This document shows positions 54,955-63,033 of a stretch of DNA of 64,000 nucleotides, one piece after another. The DNA is taken from assembly GCF_003386095.1 (NCBI RefSeq), contig NZ_QREG01000020.1, forward strand, positions 2,492 to 66,491, given 5' to 3'. The notes under the pieces were generated by a model. The model did no database searches and was not told the origin of the DNA. It saw only the letters and a program-made list of their open reading frames with translations. A program made the position numbers and the translations under genes. This DNA comes from Marinoscillum furvescens DSM 4134 (lineage in GTDB: Bacteria; Bacteroidota; Bacteroidia; Cytophagales; Cyclobacteriaceae). Every line of letters begins with the position of its first letter. Position 1 is the first letter of the stretch.

Positions 54955-57762
54955 ATGGGTATGAGTGCTATTAAGCTGATCAAAGTGACAGTTTCAGTTT
55001 CTTTACTTCTTTGGGCATTTTTCGCGTATGCGCAGACAGATGCCTCGGGTGATCCCGAAAATCATCCCCGGATTTATACCGGAGGGGTTACTGCCAAAGA
55101 TTATTCACGATCACTGAAAAACGTGTCGTGGAAAGCTGAAATTATCGCTAAGAAACAGGAGCGTATAGATGCCTATATCGCACGCTGCCAGGATGATCCC
55201 AATTGGCTGGTGTCGCGTTTGCAGATGAACTGGAAAACGAAGCACGACAAAGTGTACCTCCGGGGTGGCGACTTTTCGCATAGCGCAGGAGAGGCTCCGG
55301 TGCCTACGGTTCGCTTTTCGGGCACGCGTGACTGGGCTACAGCATACTCCAGACCGCCTCTGGAGGACGTACAGCCGTACGTTGACGATGAGCGTGGCAT
55401 GTACCTTCAGCATCGTGAGACCGGGCAAATGGAGTGGATACATCCGTCAAAATCCGGGTACATCATTGAAGGTATCAATCGGCACATTATGGCTATTGTG
55501 GAAGATGCTGCATTCCTGTATTGGTATACCGGTAAGAAAAAGTATGCCGAATTTGCCATGCCTGTATACGATACCTACATGAAGGGGATGTATTATCGAG
55601 ATGCTCCGGTAGATCTGGACAGCACGAAGCAGCAATGGGTCTCCGGGCTGGCTACTTTCGAGGTGATTCATGAAAAGATTGTCATCTCACTGTCCCTGAT
55701 TCATGATTTTATGTACCACTACCTAAAGGATAACGGACACGATCTGGACCTTTCTGCGGCGGTATTTCAAAAGTGGGGAGATCAGATCATCAAAAATGGC
55801 ATTCCTGACAACAACTGGAATTTCTTTCAGGCGCGGTTTCTTACGTTTATAGCCCTGACTTTGGATAGCAACCAGTATTACGATAATGGCAAAGGGCAGG
55901 AGTACTACCTAAAGCATACTTTTGAGGTGAGTACGGACCGGCAAATCGCACTGAAGGAAGCCATTCTCAACTACGACCAGCAGACAGGCATCTGGGCAGA
56001 GTCTGCATCCTATTCCATGCACGTGACCGAAACCCTCCTGAAGATCCTGACCCTCCTGGATCAGGCTACCCATGCCAACGAGTTGCAAAACTTTCCCATT
56101 GTAGAAAAAGCAACGCTTGCATCCTTTCAGTACCTGTTTCCAAATGGAGACATAGTGGCGTTTGGAGATTCGCGTCACCAGCCATTACCTGACAACACCT
56201 TTGAATACCTCATAGCCAACTACCGAAAATATGGTTTTTCCGAAAAGGAAAAAACGATTACCGCACTCTACAAAAGCCTATCTGCTCCTGAACAACGCGG
56301 AAAGGGCTTGTTTGAGTTGTTTTTCTACGTAGATGAACTAATGGAAACGGCTCCACAGGCTACCGGCGAACTTATTGCCCGCGTGACATCTCCTACATTT
56401 TATGCGCCAAATGTCAGCTGGTTTGTTCAGCGGATGGGTACGGGGGATGAAGCGCTGATGGTGTCTACTGCAGGAGCCAAAGGCAACCACGCCCATGCCA
56501 ATGGAGTAAGTATCGAACTTTTTGCCAACGGCCAGGTCCTGATGCCTGATATGAGCAAGGGGCCAAGCTACTGGCACGAAGACCACCGGCAATACTATGC
56601 GCGCTATCCGGCGCACAACACCGTGGTGGTAGACGGCATTTCCGATAGTCGTGCTATGCGTGTCAACCAGCCTTTTACCCTTGACCATCACTTTCCAGCA
56701 TCCGGTGAGCGGAGTGTTTTTGATCAGATCACTTTTTCGAAAGTTTCGTTTGTAGAGCCAGCCTCTCAGGCCAATCAGCAACGGCTAACAGCAATCGTAA
56801 ATACGCCCATAGGAAATGGCTATGTGCTCGATATTTTCAGGTCGGAAAGGCCCGGAGCTCAGTCTGAGCACCATGACTATTTTCTTCATGGCCTGGGGCA
56901 GTCGTTGCAGTTGTACCAGGGCAATCGTCAGATCGTGATGTCTGAATCAGGCGAGTTGAGCAGGGAAGGCTTTCTGCCAGCGTATGCTTATTTTTCGAAT
57001 GAAAAATCAACAGCTGCTGATGCCAGCGTCCAGGCCCTTTTTACCCTTCAGGGCAATGAAGCCCCCGACAGCCACTTAAAAGTATGGATCAACGGACAGC
57101 AAAATAGGGACTACTTTTCAGTGCTCGGACCAAAATCCAATGCTTTAAATAAAACCAAAGCTCCCAAAGCAATGATTGGGCAGCAAATCCCTGCTTTGGT
57201 GATTCGTCAGCAGGCAGAAGCCTGGAGCAAACCCTTTGTGACGGTATTCAATCCCTATTTTGAAGGCGAGAATCAGGTGATTGCTGATGTGACTTTTACT
57301 CAGGCAAAAAGCAACCTCACCGCACAAATGCTGGAAGTGAAGCATGACAACCAAAACACCGTAGATCAGATTGTAGCCACCACCGGACCGAATGATATGG
57401 TAAAGGAGGAGGATTTTTACCAGAAAGGGCTGCTATCTATCACGCGTGAAACCGAAGAGGAGCTGGACTTCATCTTTGCGGCGGGCATTGCACAGTATGC
57501 TCGTGATGGCTGGGAGTTGTTGAGCATTCGCAAGCCCGTGACTTTGTCCATAGCGCGAGTGGCCGAAGGATATGAAATCCAAAATGATGAAGCAGTACGA
57601 ATTGGGGTACCACTAGATCAAAACCCCGGTGTAATGGAAGTGTATGCTGATGGCAAATTAGTAGCGACAAGGCAAGGCATGAGAAACCGAAACAACCCCA
57701 ATCGCATCGACTACCTACTGGAAAAACCCTTCCAGAAGGTGATCATCCGTAAGTCCAACTGA
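54955..57762 (+). CDS. Second heparinase II/III-like polysaccharide lyase
   Basis: 935 residues with signal peptide ending in FFAYAQ. An (alpha/alpha) toroid (about 60-440; IIEGINRHIMAIVEDAAFLYWYTGKKKYAEFA, IPDNNWNFFQARFLTF, YSMHVTETLL) precedes heparinase-like beta domains. The signature stretch G-A-K-G510-N-H512-A-H514-A-N516-G plus PDMSKGPSYW and YYARYPAHNTVVVDG are typical of the fold; H512, or a toroid Tyr/His, is likely catalytic. It is clearly different from the protein at 17098, so the two probably attack different uronic acid linkages. No lipobox and no T9SS domain, so periplasmic. The next gene has its own promoter 157 bp later. Confidence 0.82.
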   Translation: MGMSAIKLIKVTVSVSLLLWAFFAYAQTDASGDPENHPRIYTGGVTAKDYSRSLKNVSWKAEIIAKKQERIDAYIARCQDDPNWLVSRLQMNWKTKHDKVYLRGGDFSHSAGEAPVPTVRFSGTRDWATAYSRPPLEDVQPYVDDERGMYLQHRETGQMEWIHPSKSGYIIEGINRHIMAIVEDAAFLYWYTGKKKYAEFAMPVYDTYMKGMYYRDAPVDLDSTKQQWVSGLATFEVIHEKIVISLSLIHDFMYHYLKDNGHDLDLSAAVFQKWGDQIIKNGIPDNNWNFFQARFLTFIALTLDSNQYYDNGKGQEYYLKHTFEVSTDRQIALKEAILNYDQQTGIWAESASYSMHVTETLLKILTLLDQATHANELQNFPIVEKATLASFQYLFPNGDIVAFGDSRHQPLPDNTFEYLIANYRKYGFSEKEKTITALYKSLSAPEQRGKGLFELFFYVDELMETAPQATGELIARVTSPTFYAPNVSWFVQRMGTGDEALMVSTAGAKGNHAHANGVSIELFANGQVLMPDMSKGPSYWHEDHRQYYARYPAHNTVVVDGISDSRAMRVNQPFTLDHHFPASGERSVFDQITFSKVSFVEPASQANQQRLTAIVNTPIGNGYVLDIFRSERPGAQSEHHDYFLHGLGQSLQLYQGNRQIVMSESGELSREGFLPAYAYFSNEKSTAADASVQALFTLQGNEAPDSHLKVWINGQQNRDYFSVLGPKSNALNKTKAPKAMIGQQIPALVIRQQAEAWSKPFVTVFNPYFEGENQVIADVTFTQAKSNLTAQMLEVKHDNQNTVDQIVATTGPNDMVKEEDFYQKGLLSITRETEEELDFIFAAGIAQYARDGWELLSIRKPVTLSIARVAEGYEIQNDEAVRIGVPLDQNPGVMEVYADGKLVATRQGMRNRNNPNRIDYLLEKPFQKVIIRKSN

Positions 57763-57826
57763 GTGTGCCGTCTCAAAGGTGTTAAGGGCTGTTTTTCGGT
57801 TAAAAGTTCGATATTTTCAAATTTGA

Positions 57827-57851
57827 CCATGTTTTTGAGTGATTTATCCAT
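57827..57851 (+). promoter_or_regulatory. 25-bp shared operator-like box upstream of the DUF1080 operon
   Basis: CCATGTTTTTG at the left and ATTTATCCAT at the right of this box are identical to the box at 62925-62949; 22 of 25 positions agree overall. The box starts 46 bp before the -7 element at 57873, a typical activator position. Confidence 0.6.
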
Positions 57852-57872
57852 ATGGGAGTATCGGTATCCTTC

Positions 57873-57880
57873 TAGTTTTG
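57873..57880 (+). promoter_or_regulatory. Promoter -7 box of the DUF1080 operon
   Basis: TAGTTTTG is an exact TAnnTTTG match, 40 bases before the start codon. No consensus -33 TTTG is present, as expected for an activator-dependent promoter. Confidence 0.55.
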
Positions 57881-57919
57881 GAATAATTACAAACCGAATT
57901 AATCAGACTCTTTCATTAT

Positions 57920-59299
57920 ATGAGAACGAAAACGAACGCATTCAAAAACCTACTGGCAGCTTTTGTGCTGGTGAGTATTATAGGTTGCCAGTCCACGGCT
58001 AAGGATAATACTCCGTGGGTTCAGTTATTTGATGGCAAAACGCTAAATGGCTGGTCCAAAATAGGAGGGGACGCCACTTACCAAGTGGAGGACGGAGCCA
58101 TTGTTGGCACCACAGCCATGAATACCCCTAACACCTTTTTAAGGTCTGATAAGCTCTATGGTGATTTCATCCTGGAGCTGGAGTATTTGGTGGACCCGTC
58201 TATGAACTCCGGCATTCAGATTCGCAGCAACAGCTTCGACCATTATTTAAATGGTCGTGTACACGGCTATCAGGTAGAGATTGACCCGTCGGAGCGTGCA
58301 TGGAGCGGAGGTATCTATGACGAGGCTCGCAGAGGCTGGCTAAATACTATGGAAAATAATCCCGCTGCACAGAAGGCCTTTAAGCAAAATGACTGGAATC
58401 ACTACAGAATAGAAGCAATCAGCGATACCATCAGAACCTGGGTAAACGGCGTGCCGGCTGCTTATCTGATAGATGACAAAACGGCACAAGGATTTATTGG
58501 CTTGCAGGTACATAGCATCAAAAAGCCAACCCAGGAAGGCAAACAGATCAAATGGAGAAACATCAAAATCTTAACCACCAACCTGGATCAATATGCCAGA
58601 CAATCTTCCCTGGATCCGGTGGTAACAAAGAATAACCTGACCATCGATGAGAAAAAGAAGGGCTGGAAGATGCTCTGGGATGGCAAAACCACTGAAGGGT
58701 GGCGTGGAGCTAAGTTGGACAAGTTTCCTGAAAAAGGCTGGGTCATCGAAGACGGTGTGCTATCTGTTTTGTCCTCGGGTGGTGCCGAATCCAGAGCAGG
58801 AGGCGACATTGTGACTGAAGAGCTATTTGGAGATTTCGAGTTGAAGGTAGACTTTAAACTCACCCCTGGAGCGAATAGCGGAATCAAGTATTACGTAGAT
58901 ACCGAGATCAACAAAGGGCCGGGTTCTTCTATAGGGCTGGAGTTTCAGATATTGGATGATGAGCTACACCCGGATGCCAAAAAAGGCAATCACGAAGGCA
59001 GCCGCACTGTGTCATCGCTGTATGACCTGATCAAAGCCGACCCACGTAAACCTGTGAAGCCTATCGGTGAGTGGAATACTGCCCATATCAAATCAGTAGA
59101 CAATCACGTGGAGCACTGGCTCAATGGCATGAAAGTGCTGGAATACGAGCGCAAGAGCCCTGAATACAGAAAATTGGTTTCGGAAAGCAAATATGTGAAA
59201 TGGAAAGACTTTGGTGAACTGGACAGAGGTCAAATCCTGCTTCAGGATCACGGAGACTTGGTTTCCTTCCGAAATGTGAAAATTCGTCCTTTGGATTAA
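57920..59299 (+). CDS. Lipoprotein with two DUF1080 domains (3-keto-glycoside hydrolase/lyase family)
   Basis: 459 residues; lipobox in LVSIIGC. Two concanavalin-like DUF1080 (PF06439) domains in tandem: the first from WVQLFDGKTLNGWSKIGG to about residue 225, the second from WKMLWDGKTTEGWRGAKL to the end. Each has the NSGI(Q/K) strand and WNxYRIEA / WNTAHIKS region. Recent work assigns such domains to cleavage of 3-keto sugars formed by Gfo/Idh/MocA dehydrogenases, and exactly such a dehydrogenase follows 19 nt downstream. A double-domain protein could handle two anomers or two steps, or one domain may only bind. It is the first gene of an operon reaching 62682. Confidence 0.85.
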   Translation: MRTKTNAFKNLLAAFVLVSIIGCQSTAKDNTPWVQLFDGKTLNGWSKIGGDATYQVEDGAIVGTTAMNTPNTFLRSDKLYGDFILELEYLVDPSMNSGIQIRSNSFDHYLNGRVHGYQVEIDPSERAWSGGIYDEARRGWLNTMENNPAAQKAFKQNDWNHYRIEAISDTIRTWVNGVPAAYLIDDKTAQGFIGLQVHSIKKPTQEGKQIKWRNIKILTTNLDQYARQSSLDPVVTKNNLTIDEKKKGWKMLWDGKTTEGWRGAKLDKFPEKGWVIEDGVLSVLSSGGAESRAGGDIVTEELFGDFELKVDFKLTPGANSGIKYYVDTEINKGPGSSIGLEFQILDDELHPDAKKGNHEGSRTVSSLYDLIKADPRKPVKPIGEWNTAHIKSVDNHVEHWLNGMKVLEYERKSPEYRKLVSESKYVKWKDFGELDRGQILLQDHGDLVSFRNVKIRPLD

Positions 59300-59318
59300 A
59301 CCCGAGAATAGAAAAGTT

Positions 59319-60665
59319 ATGAGAAAAGACAGAAGAAATTTTTTGATAAAAGCATCAGCAGGAGCTGCAGGCATCGGCCTTAGCAGCCAGCTCAGCGCTA
59401 TGAGTGCCAAAAGCTACTCCAAAATCATTGGTGCCAATGATCGGATCCATGTGGCACTGCAGGGGCTGGGGCGTAGATTTCCGGCATACAAAGACGCCAT
59501 TGCTGATAAAAACAACAACATCGAGCTGAGCTACCTGTGTGATGTAATGAAAAGTCAGCGTGAGCGTGCTGCAGGGATTTTTGCTAAAGTCACCAGTGAC
59601 AAGCCTAAGCTAGAAAATGATATCCGTAAGGTGCTGAGCGACAAAAAAGTGGATGCCGTATTTATGGCAACCCCTGATCACTGGCATGCACCCGGAGCGT
59701 GTATGGCTATGGAGGCTGGCAAGCACGTGTACCTCGAAAAACCCTGTAGCCACAACCCCCGCGAAGGGGAGCTGCTGGTAGCCTACCAAAAGAAATATGA
59801 TAAGGTAGTGCAGATGGGCAACCAGCAGCGCTCGTCACCACAGTCACAGGAGATCATCAAAGACATCCATGAAGGTATCCTCGGAGATGTATATCAGGCC
59901 ATCGCTTTTTATACCAGTAGGAGAGGGCCCGTGCCGCATCAGACAAAAACTGCTCCGCCAGAGGGATTGGACTGGGATTTGTTTCAGGGACCAGCACCCA
60001 GAAGACCCTACACCGACAATACCTGGGACTATAACTGGCACTGGTACGGATGGGACTATGGTACTGCCGAGACCGGAAACAATGCCACTCATGAACTGGA
60101 CATAGCCCGGTGGGCGCTACAGGTGAAGTACCCGGAGCGCGTAGAGGTCAATGCTGGTAAATATCAGTACAAAGACGATGGCTGGGAGATGTACGACACC
60201 ATGGAAGCCACTTTCAAGTTTGCAGACAACAAAACCATCAAATGGGATGGTCAAAGCCGAAACGGATACTACAAATTTGGAGCGGGTAGAGGTACCATCA
60301 TTTATGGGTCTAAAGGGTCCGTTTTTATAGACAGAGGAGGCTATAAGCTCTACAGCCTCAAAGGTGAGCTGATCAAAGAAAACCTCTCCTCTGGAAAAGA
60401 AGCAGGTACTGCACTCGGTGGTGGAGGTGATATGTCCACCATGCATACCCGAAACTTCTTCGACGCGATCAGAGGCAAAGCTGAGCTTACTTCTCCGATA
60501 GACGAGGGAGCCATTAGCCAGATGCTCACGCACTACGCCAACATTGGCTACCGCATCAACGATGCCTATGAGGTAGATGAAAATACCGGACGCATATACA
60601 ATCGCGAAGCGATGAAACTATGGTCCAGAACATACGAGCCGGGCTGGGAAATCAAGCCGGTTTAA
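59319..60665 (+). CDS. Tat-exported Gfo/Idh/MocA-family oxidoreductase
   Basis: 448 residues. The N-terminus has a twin-arginine signal (R5-R6-N-F-L-I-K followed by ASAGAAGIGL), so it is exported folded with its cofactor. The Rossmann domain follows (VALQGLGRR), with the family motif EKPCSHNPREGELLV and the dimer-forming alpha/beta domain (NNATHELDIARWAL). Such enzymes oxidise or isomerise sugars with tightly bound NAD(H). Next to DUF1080, oxidation of a glycoside at C3 before elimination is the likely job (family-based inference). No other enzyme for recycling the cofactor is near, consistent with an internal redox cycle. Confidence 0.88.
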   Translation: MRKDRRNFLIKASAGAAGIGLSSQLSAMSAKSYSKIIGANDRIHVALQGLGRRFPAYKDAIADKNNNIELSYLCDVMKSQRERAAGIFAKVTSDKPKLENDIRKVLSDKKVDAVFMATPDHWHAPGACMAMEAGKHVYLEKPCSHNPREGELLVAYQKKYDKVVQMGNQQRSSPQSQEIIKDIHEGILGDVYQAIAFYTSRRGPVPHQTKTAPPEGLDWDLFQGPAPRRPYTDNTWDYNWHWYGWDYGTAETGNNATHELDIARWALQVKYPERVEVNAGKYQYKDDGWEMYDTMEATFKFADNKTIKWDGQSRNGYYKFGAGRGTIIYGSKGSVFIDRGGYKLYSLKGELIKENLSSGKEAGTALGGGGDMSTMHTRNFFDAIRGKAELTSPIDEGAISQMLTHYANIGYRINDAYEVDENTGRIYNREAMKLWSRTYEPGWEIKPV

Positions 60666-60744
60666 GTTAGACAAGTGTAGAGTAGTAGATGAAATCACCT
60701 TTGATCTCGTATCAGGGGTGATTTTTTTGTTAAACCCCATAGAT

Positions 60745-62682
60745 ATGTTTTCAATCAAAAAACTAAAACTTAAACACCTCCTCGTGGGACTACTACTGCT
60801 GGTAGTGGCTACACTGATCGTGGATCTCGTACGAATCAGTGGCTACGAAACCATAGCCATGAACCCACCAAAAAAATATAGCAATGCCCAAAATACTATC
60901 TATTGGGAGCTGGTACAGGGGATGGAAGTCATGGATTGGGATCGACTGGACCCTACTCTTGAGTTCATTGCTTCGGAGTATGATTGCGCCGATTTTCGAT
61001 TGGTCAACCTGCTGCGCATTTTGTACGAATATGAGTCAGAGGTTCCAGTCAGCTACCGGCAAAAAATCAATAGGGTATTGTTTGGTTTTAGGTACTGGTG
61101 GGATCTGCCCGGTCAGAATTCTATGTGCTACTGGACAGAAAATCATCAGATATTATTTGCCTCTGCCGAGTACCTGGTAGGTCAAAAATACCCCGATGAG
61201 ATTTTTGATAGCGGTCTCACAGGCAGGCAGCACATGGACAGGGCTCGAGTTCGGGTGCTGGACTGGTTGGAAATGCGGTGGAACTACGGATTTACAGAAT
61301 ACTACTCCAGTGTATACTACAAAGAAGATATTGGTGCGTTGATCAACCTCATAGACTTTGCTCACGATGAAGAGGTGGTCACCAAAAGTAAAATAGTGAT
61401 GGACTTGCTATTTTATGACATTGCGGCCCAGAGTATTGGCACTATGTTCATTTCTACGAGTGGCCGTGCCTATGCACGAAACCGTACGGGAAGTTCAGGT
61501 TCGCGGTTTAGTGGTATTCCTAATTACTACTGGGGAGATGGCACTCCCATCAAACCAGGCATCATGTATGGGCTGATGGTCACAAAAAACTATCAGGTTC
61601 CTCCGGTGCTCAAAGCCATTGCCCAGGACACAGCTTCGGTAGTCATCAAACAACGCAATGGTTTGAACATCACCGACCTAAAAAGCGAGGGGTATTACGG
61701 TACGGACAATCGCAGCATGATGATGCAGTGGGGGATGCAGGCTTTTTCCAACCCCGAAGTAGTGCGTAATTCTCTGTATACCGTTCGCCACCACCTCACT
61801 TTTGCCAATGCCTCCGTTGCACCCATGAAAATGCTCGACATTACGCTATTCAATTGGCTTCATCTGGAACCCGCCATTATTCGCCTGATCAATCCGCCCT
61901 CCAATGGAGTAGCCATTCAGCAAGGCAATACTTATACCTACAAAACCAAAGATTACACCATGTATACGTCCCAGGCCTATCACCCTGGCACCTATAGCTA
62001 TCAGCAGCACGTGTTTGGAGCTAATATTGGGAATCATTTTGCCGTTTTTCATATGCATCCAGCGCGCAGGGAATCCAAAAAGAATCAATCTCCAGGCTAT
62101 GACATAGGCTACGGGCGCTTGCCTCATGTGGTGCAGCATCGCAATGTTAGCCTCGCTCTTTATCACACTCCCGAAGAGAAAAACCTGATGGAGCCTGAGC
62201 TCATAGACTTCACCAGAGCTTACTTTCCTACAGCGCAATTTGATACCGCTTTTATCCAGTCCAATTATGCCTTTGGTCAGAAAGGTCAGACCTATTGTGC
62301 CTTTATTGGTGCCAATGATTTTTACTTAGCGCCAGGAGCTACAGACGACCTGATACAGCCGGGTAGGCAGACATTCTGGATCACGGAGGTCAGCGCTCAG
62401 TCAGAGGAGGGGTCTTTTTTAGCATTTGTGGATCGTATTGTTTCTAATTCCGTTCACTTTTCGCCGGAGAGCATGGAGCTTGCCTACACTTCTGCAGAAA
62501 ATGACTACAGGCTGCAGTACCTCCGAGACTTGTCGATAAACGGCACCCCGGTAAATACGACTTATTCCCGGTTTGATGCACCTTATATTTATGCCGAACC
62601 AAAAGCCAAATCCTTGACTTTTAAACATAACCTACATTCGCTTCACTTAAATTTCGAAGAATTGGTTCGGGACGTTCAATGA
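60745..62682 (+). CDS. Membrane-anchored protein of unknown function, toroid plus beta domain
   Basis: 645 residues from the ATG at 60745. An N-terminal hydrophobic segment (LLVGLLLLVVATLIVDLV) looks like an uncleaved anchor, placing the body in the periplasm. The first half is helical with aromatic repeats like an (alpha/alpha) toroid (FGFRYWWDLPGQNSMCYWTENHQILFASAEYLVG, RWNYGFTEYYSSVYYKEDIGALINLIDFA), the second half beta-rich (YQQHVFGANIGNHFAVFHMHPARRESKK). This two-part plan resembles heparinase- and alginate-lyase-type enzymes, and the W-ENH motif could be an active-site block, but I recognise no family. It starts 79 nt after the oxidoreductase, so it is probably the third gene of that operon. 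Confidence 0.7.
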   Translation: MFSIKKLKLKHLLVGLLLLVVATLIVDLVRISGYETIAMNPPKKYSNAQNTIYWELVQGMEVMDWDRLDPTLEFIASEYDCADFRLVNLLRILYEYESEVPVSYRQKINRVLFGFRYWWDLPGQNSMCYWTENHQILFASAEYLVGQKYPDEIFDSGLTGRQHMDRARVRVLDWLEMRWNYGFTEYYSSVYYKEDIGALINLIDFAHDEEVVTKSKIVMDLLFYDIAAQSIGTMFISTSGRAYARNRTGSSGSRFSGIPNYYWGDGTPIKPGIMYGLMVTKNYQVPPVLKAIAQDTASVVIKQRNGLNITDLKSEGYYGTDNRSMMMQWGMQAFSNPEVVRNSLYTVRHHLTFANASVAPMKMLDITLFNWLHLEPAIIRLINPPSNGVAIQQGNTYTYKTKDYTMYTSQAYHPGTYSYQQHVFGANIGNHFAVFHMHPARRESKKNQSPGYDIGYGRLPHVVQHRNVSLALYHTPEEKNLMEPELIDFTRAYFPTAQFDTAFIQSNYAFGQKGQTYCAFIGANDFYLAPGATDDLIQPGRQTFWITEVSAQSEEGSFLAFVDRIVSNSVHFSPESMELAYTSAENDYRLQYLRDLSINGTPVNTTYSRFDAPYIYAEPKAKSLTFKHNLHSLHLNFEELVRDVQ

Positions 62683-63033
62683 TCATGGCACTCATCTAGC
62701 AAAACTTCTGGTTTCGTGCAGGTATCACATGGACACATTGGTCAAACCATGTAATCTTTCCTCGGAAGAGGGCACAGTTCCATGCTGTCAGAATCAATGG
62801 AAAGGTTTAGTCAGAGCAGATGTTGAGTTGATTTTGTAAAATGTTAAAATGCTGGGCGGATTTGATGTGAATGTTGATGGTAATTCATAAAAAGTGCCCT
62901 GATTTTGTTAAAAACGCAATTCATCCATGTTTTTGGATAATTTATCCATCCTGAAAATCGCGATTTGAGCTTACTTGAGCCTTGATAATCCACTAGGGAA
63001 GGTCACATTTATTTCTAACTAAAATGTATTTCT
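62683..63033. promoter_or_regulatory. Regulatory region upstream of susC
   Basis: 351 bp without a gene. It contains the 25-bp box at 62925-62949 and, 47 bp from the box start, TACTTGAG (62972-62979), a weak -7-like sequence at the same distance as in the DUF1080 promoter. The remaining 240 bp are AT-rich with no clear structure. Confidence 0.5.
62925..62949 (+). promoter_or_regulatory. 25-bp shared operator-like box upstream of susC
   Basis: 22/25 identical to 57827-57851, with mismatches only at the centre. The outer parts CCATGTTTTTG and ATTTATCCAT are fully kept. Probably bound by the PUL's regulator, whose gene is not in the window. Confidence 0.6.
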
